Of a stretch of DNA of 64,000 nt, positions 61,256 through 64,000 are shown in pieces. Under the pieces are notes generated by a model, which searched no databases, had not been told where the DNA came from, and worked only from the letters and a program-made list of their open reading frames with translations. Every line of letters begins with the position of its first letter. Positions within the stretch are counted from its first letter, which is position 1. Source of the stretch: Prevotella dentasini JCM 15908 (lineage in GTDB: Bacteria > Bacteroidota > Bacteroidia > Bacteroidales > Bacteroidaceae). A program made the translations under genes and the position numbers. The stretch is from assembly GCF_000614065.1 (NCBI RefSeq), contig NZ_BAKG01000006.1:62001-126000 (forward strand), written 5' to 3'.

Positions 61256-61786
61256 TTAGAATTTCAGCAGAGAGGTGATTTCAACGTCCTTGTCGAATGT
61301 GTCGTGGCTGTTGGGGAACTCTTCGTGCAGTTCTATGATGAAGTTGCAGTAAACCCGTTTGGGATGGAATTTCTTTACGAGATTGCAGGCTGCTTTCATC
61401 GTGCCGCCGGTTGCGAGGAGGTCGTCGTGAAGGAGGATGATGTCGTTCTCGTCGATGGCATCCTTGTGAATCTCAATGGTGTCTATGCCATATTCTTTCG
61501 CGTAGCTCTCCTGTACGGTTTCGCAGGGCAGCTTCCCCGGCTTGCGGCACAGCACGATGCCGGCACCAAGGCGAAGAGCCAATGCGGAGGACATGACGAA
61601 TCCGCGGCTCTCTATCCCTACAATCTTGGTGATGCCTTTGTCCTTGTACAGCTCGTACATCTCGTCTGTAATTTCGTTGAGGGCTTCTGGCGATTTGAAT
61701 AGGGTGGTGATGTCTCGGAAGTTGACTCCCTTAATGGGCCAATCTGGTATGCATCGCAGATTGTCCAAAAGTAGTTGGTTGTTCAT
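61256..61786 (-). CDS. apt: Adenine phosphoribosyltransferase
   Basis: 176 residues from MNNQLLLDNLRCIPDWPIKG. DITTLFKSPEALNEITDEMY, IVGIESRGFVMSSALALRLG, RKPGKLPCETVQESYAKEYG and the PRPP-binding LLHDDLLATGGTMKAACNLV. Salvages adenine to AMP. The reading frame is continuous with mnmG upstream (no stop between them), so it could be a translated fusion; the separate start is inferred from the family N-terminus. Confidence 0.92.
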   Translation of the reverse strand: MNNQLLLDNLRCIPDWPIKGVNFRDITTLFKSPEALNEITDEMYELYKDKGITKIVGIESRGFVMSSALALRLGAGIVLCRKPGKLPCETVQESYAKEYGIDTIEIHKDAIDENDIILLHDDLLATGGTMKAACNLVKKFHPKRVYCNFIIELHEEFPNSHDTFDKDVEITSLLKF

Positions 61787-63736
61787 TTTCAGTTGTTTAT
61801 CTGTTTGTTTCTTAATCTTTTGTTTCACGTGGAACCATGCTCGTCGCCTCTTGCTTTTGTTTTGATTTATCTGCATGAGTATCAGCAACACATTGATGTC
61901 GCTTGGACTGACTCCGGGTATTCTGGAGGCTTGAGCAAGTGTTTCTGGTTGGATGCGCTCCAGCTTTTGGCGGCACTCTGTAGACAGGTCGTGGAGTGAA
62001 GCATAGTCGAAGTGTCCTTTTATCTTAATGTCTTCCAATCGGTGCATCTTTTCGGCAAAGGTTCGCTCGCGCTCTATGTATCCCTTGTATTTGATGTTGA
62101 TTTCGGCTGCTTCGGAAATCTCTTGCTGGCGGTTGGGAGCAGTATTCAGCAGATTCTTCAGGGCCGGCAGCTGTTCTGAAAGGTTGGCGAAGTTTACTTG
62201 AGGACGGGCTATGAGTTCTGCTAATTTTACGCTTCCGCGGAGTGGGGCAGTGCCCAGTGCTTCTAAATAACCGTTGATTTCCTTGGGCTTAATGGTTGTC
62301 TCGTTGCAGAATCTGAGGATTCGTTGAACGTATTCTTTCTTCTGCAGCCACCAGTCGTAGCGGTCGCGTTTTGCGATACCGAGATGGTAGGCCCGTTCGG
62401 TAAGACGTGCGTCGGCATCATCCTGCCGGAGCAGTATGCGGTATTCGGCTCGGGAAGTGAACATGCGGTAGGGTTCGTCTACGCCTTTTGTGGTCAGGTC
62501 GTCAATGAGTACGCCGATGTAGCTTTCATCGCGGTGCATGATGAAGGGTTCGCTCCCTGTGCAGAACAGGGCTGCGTTGATTCCTGCCATTGTGCCTTGG
62601 CCGCCTGCCTCTTCGTAGCCAGTCGTTCCGTTTACCTGCCCTGCGAAGAAGAGACCTTCTGCGAGTTTTGATTCCAATGAGGGCTTAAGCTGTGTCGGGT
62701 CGAAATAGTCGTATTCTATGGCGTATCCGGGGCGGTAGATTTTGACGTCTCGAAATGCCGGAATCTGGCGGAGGGCTTCGAGCTGTATTTCCCATGGCAT
62801 GCTTGACGAGAAACCATTGAGATACATCTCGTTGGTGTCAATGCCCTCAGGCTCCAAGAATAGTGGATGGCTTTCTTTTCCCGGAAATGTTACGAGTTTC
62901 GTCTCAATAGAGGGGCAGTAGCGAGGCCCTATGCTTTGTATCTGACCATTAAATAAAGGTGAGTCGGAAAGTTTGCTTCGAAGAATCTCGTGTACTTTCT
63001 CGTTAGTGTTGCATGTCCAGCAGGGGAGTTGTGGAAGTTCGCGATGGCGGTCAAGGAAAGAAAATTGGTGATAGTCAGTCTCGCCCGGTTGCGGTTCCAT
63101 CTCATCGAAATGAACCGACCGCCGGTCAATGCGGACGGGTGTGCCCGTTTTCATTCGTGCCGAGGCAATGCCAAGCCGGCTGATGCTATCCGTAAGATGG
63201 TGCACGGCAGGCTCGGAGCATCGTCCCCCCTCTACTTGGCATTGACCAATATGCATCAGTCCGTTGAGGAATGTTCCGGCAGTGATTATTATTGCCTTTG
63301 AAAAGATTTCAATTCCCCATATTGTTCTGATGCCCAGTACTTTATTGTCTTTTGACAGAATTTCTTCGGCTTGATCTTGGAATATGTCAAGGTTGTCGGT
63401 GTTGTCTAATATCTTCCGCCATGCTCCGATGAATTTCTTCCGGTCGCATTGTGCGCGTGGACTCCATACGGCAGGTCCTTTTGAGCGGTTCAGCATACGG
63501 AATTGTATGGCTGCCGCATCGGTAACAAGCCCCATCTGCCCACCGAGTGCGTCTATCTCTCGGACAATCTGTCCCTTGGCGATACCGCCCACGGCAGGAT
63601 TGCAGCTCATTTGTCCGATTTTGTTCATATCCATCGTCAGCAAACACGTTCTCGCACCCATATTTGCCGCTGCCGTCGCAGCCTCACAACCTGCGTGTCC
63701 ACCGCCGATAACAAGTACGTCATACTTGAAATTCAT
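61256..63736 (-). CDS. mnmG: MnmG (GidA) tRNA modification enzyme, reading frame continuous with Apt
   Basis: Start MNFKYDVLVIGGGHAGCEAA with FAD GxGxxG motif. Further hallmarks: NPAVGGIAKGQIVREIDALG, VLGIRTIWGIEIFSKAIII, AGTFLNGLMHIGQ, FFAGQVNGTTGYEEAGGQGT, FTSRAEYRILLRQDDADARL, and the C-terminal RIPGVSPSDINVLLILM. With MnmE it installs the carboxymethylaminomethyl group on U34 of tRNAs. After LLILMQINQNK the frame continues through a basic linker into Apt, giving 826 residues without a stop. That is either a real fusion or, like other genes here, a lost base near 61880 removing the mnmG stop. The mnmG portion is about 61787-63736. A start at 63760 is rejected because the -7 box TACTTTTG (63758-63765) overlaps it. 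Confidence 0.93.
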   Translation of the reverse strand: MNFKYDVLVIGGGHAGCEAATAAANMGARTCLLTMDMNKIGQMSCNPAVGGIAKGQIVREIDALGGQMGLVTDAAAIQFRMLNRSKGPAVWSPRAQCDRKKFIGAWRKILDNTDNLDIFQDQAEEILSKDNKVLGIRTIWGIEIFSKAIIITAGTFLNGLMHIGQCQVEGGRCSEPAVHHLTDSISRLGIASARMKTGTPVRIDRRSVHFDEMEPQPGETDYHQFSFLDRHRELPQLPCWTCNTNEKVHEILRSKLSDSPLFNGQIQSIGPRYCPSIETKLVTFPGKESHPLFLEPEGIDTNEMYLNGFSSSMPWEIQLEALRQIPAFRDVKIYRPGYAIEYDYFDPTQLKPSLESKLAEGLFFAGQVNGTTGYEEAGGQGTMAGINAALFCTGSEPFIMHRDESYIGVLIDDLTTKGVDEPYRMFTSRAEYRILLRQDDADARLTERAYHLGIAKRDRYDWWLQKKEYVQRILRFCNETTIKPKEINGYLEALGTAPLRGSVKLAELIARPQVNFANLSEQLPALKNLLNTAPNRQQEISEAAEINIKYKGYIERERTFAEKMHRLEDIKIKGHFDYASLHDLSTECRQKLERIQPETLAQASRIPGVSPSDINVLLILMQINQNKSKRRRAWFHVKQKIKKQTDKQLKMNNQLLLDNLRCIPDWPIKGVNFRDITTLFKSPEALNEITDEMYELYKDKGITKIVGIESRGFVMSSALALRLGAGIVLCRKPGKLPCETVQESYAKEYGIDTIEIHKDAIDENDIILLHDDLLATGGTMKAACNLVKKFHPKRVYCNFIIELHEEFPNSHDTFDKDVEITSLLKF
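61821..61835. other. parS-like site 2, between mnmG and apt
   Basis: TGTTTCACGTGGAAC, identical to site 1 over 15 bases (18 counting the upstream TTT), 35 bases upstream of the apt start codon and inside the linker between the two enzyme domains. Confidence 0.55.
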
Positions 63737-63757
63737 GCTTGTTCTTTTATTTTTTCG

Positions 63758-63765
63758 CAAAAGTA
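63758..63765 (-). promoter_or_regulatory. -7 box of mnmG
   Basis: TACTTTTG on the minus strand, 22 bases before the mnmG start at 63736. Confidence 0.6.
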
Positions 63766-63797
63766 AGAAATAAAATCGGATTTTTTACTTCAATCAC

Positions 63798-63828
63798 TTT
63801 GTTTTATCATTAAAATATAGTATTTTTG
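63798..63828 (+). promoter_or_regulatory. Promoter of the sdhC operon
   Basis: TTTG at 63798-63801, 19-base spacer, TATTTTTG at 63821-63828: ideal consensus. Leader of about 130 bases to the ATG at 63964. Confidence 0.75.
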
Positions 63829-63963
63829 CACCGCTATATACCTGATAATACCAACATCTCGGTATTGTATATTAAAAAAGCATAACAAGAAATCCTAATC
63901 CCAAGGCAAGCAAGCTACAGAATAATAATTCTAACAGTTCAAATATTTAAAATCAAAACATTT

Positions 63964-64000
63964 ATGTGGTTAATCAATTCTTCTATTGGTAGAAAAGTGA
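63964..64000 (+). CDS. sdhC: Succinate dehydrogenase/fumarate reductase cytochrome b subunit, first 12 codons
   Basis: ATG at 63964 opens MWLINSSIGRKV before the window ends. This matches the N-terminus I know for the Bacteroides/Prevotella SdhC (WLINSSIGRK), the membrane cytochrome b subunit of the quinol:fumarate reductase/succinate dehydrogenase. sdhA and sdhB would follow off the edge. Only 12 residues are visible, so the call rests on that short match plus the strong promoter. Confidence 0.72.
   Translation, partial: MWLINSSIGRKV

Noticed and set aside
63736..63760. mnmG start at 63760
   Set aside because: It overlaps the -7 box; MNFKYDVLVIGGGHAG at 63736 is the family N-terminus.
1..64000. 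tRNA, rRNA, tmRNA or riboswitches
   Set aside because: No cloverleaf, rRNA core or recognisable riboswitch motif seen in any intergenic region by eye; a covariance search was not possible.
1..64000. Insertion sequences or phage genes
   Set aside because: No transposase, integrase or phage structural motif in any real-looking frame.

Overview
The window looks like a piece of a Bacteroidota chromosome, most likely Prevotellaceae. Evidence: more than a dozen TAnnTTTG -7 promoter boxes, often with a TTG or TTTG element 19-20 bases upstream; almost no Shine-Dalgarno sequences; the long Bacteroidota form of IspG; BspA-type leucine-rich-repeat and Omp28/thioredoxin-like secreted proteins; an SdhC that begins as the Bacteroides proteins do; and a dense set of outer-membrane proteins. 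Everything appears chromosomal. I saw no tRNA, rRNA, insertion sequence, phage, plasmid or CRISPR signature.

Layout. 1-5.7 kb: start of a TonB-dependent receptor running off the left edge, a TonB-C-domain protein, lgt, ychF, an acyltransferase-3 protein. 6.4-10.0 kb: two secreted proteins (Omp28-like; LRR protein with a 582-bp internal duplication). 10.5-10.9 kb: a gene-free, AT-rich stretch packed with DnaA boxes, a strong oriC candidate. 10.9-18.3 kb: DUF3108, a helix-hairpin-helix/beta-barrel protein, DUF4294, a beta-barrel protein, a DUF2807 lipoprotein, and an ECF-sigma/anti-sigma-like pair followed by a small secreted protein. 18.4-22.3 kb: four glycosyltransferases. 22.7-29.2 kb: pyridoxal kinase, AspT/YidE-type transporter, a second Omp28-like protein, miaB. 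29.4-34.4 kb: ABC exporter, LtaS-type sulfatase, LpxL-type acyltransferase. 34.7-41.5 kb (minus): ispG, purE, PAP2, rpoN, an unknown gene, sirtuin. 41.7-48.2 kb: three FKBP isomerases, Lrp regulator, a C26-M19 fusion peptidase, M28 peptidase. 48.4-64 kb: HIT, greA, a TPR-AraC regulator, polA, prenyl synthase (plus), then deoC, CPBP protease, MazG, dtd, uvrC, apt, mnmG, and the first codons of sdhC.

How it fits together. The glycosyltransferases, exporter, sulfatase and acyltransferase are consistent with building and decorating surface glycolipid. Lgt and several lipoproteins or secreted proteins share the same envelope. polA, uvrC, oriC and two parS-like sites belong to replication, repair and segregation.

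Two window-wide observations matter most. First, at least 18 genes, including conserved housekeeping ones (ychF, rpoN, uvrC, deoC, miaB), carry single-base losses, about 23 sites in all. Every one can be explained as a run of identical bases shortened by one, and none needs an insertion. This looks like a sequencing or assembly artefact, so the affected genes are reported at full length. Second, nine arrays of a roughly 22-bp palindromic module (core GAAAGTGCC/GGCACTTTC) sit in intergenic spaces, each 3' of at least one gene.
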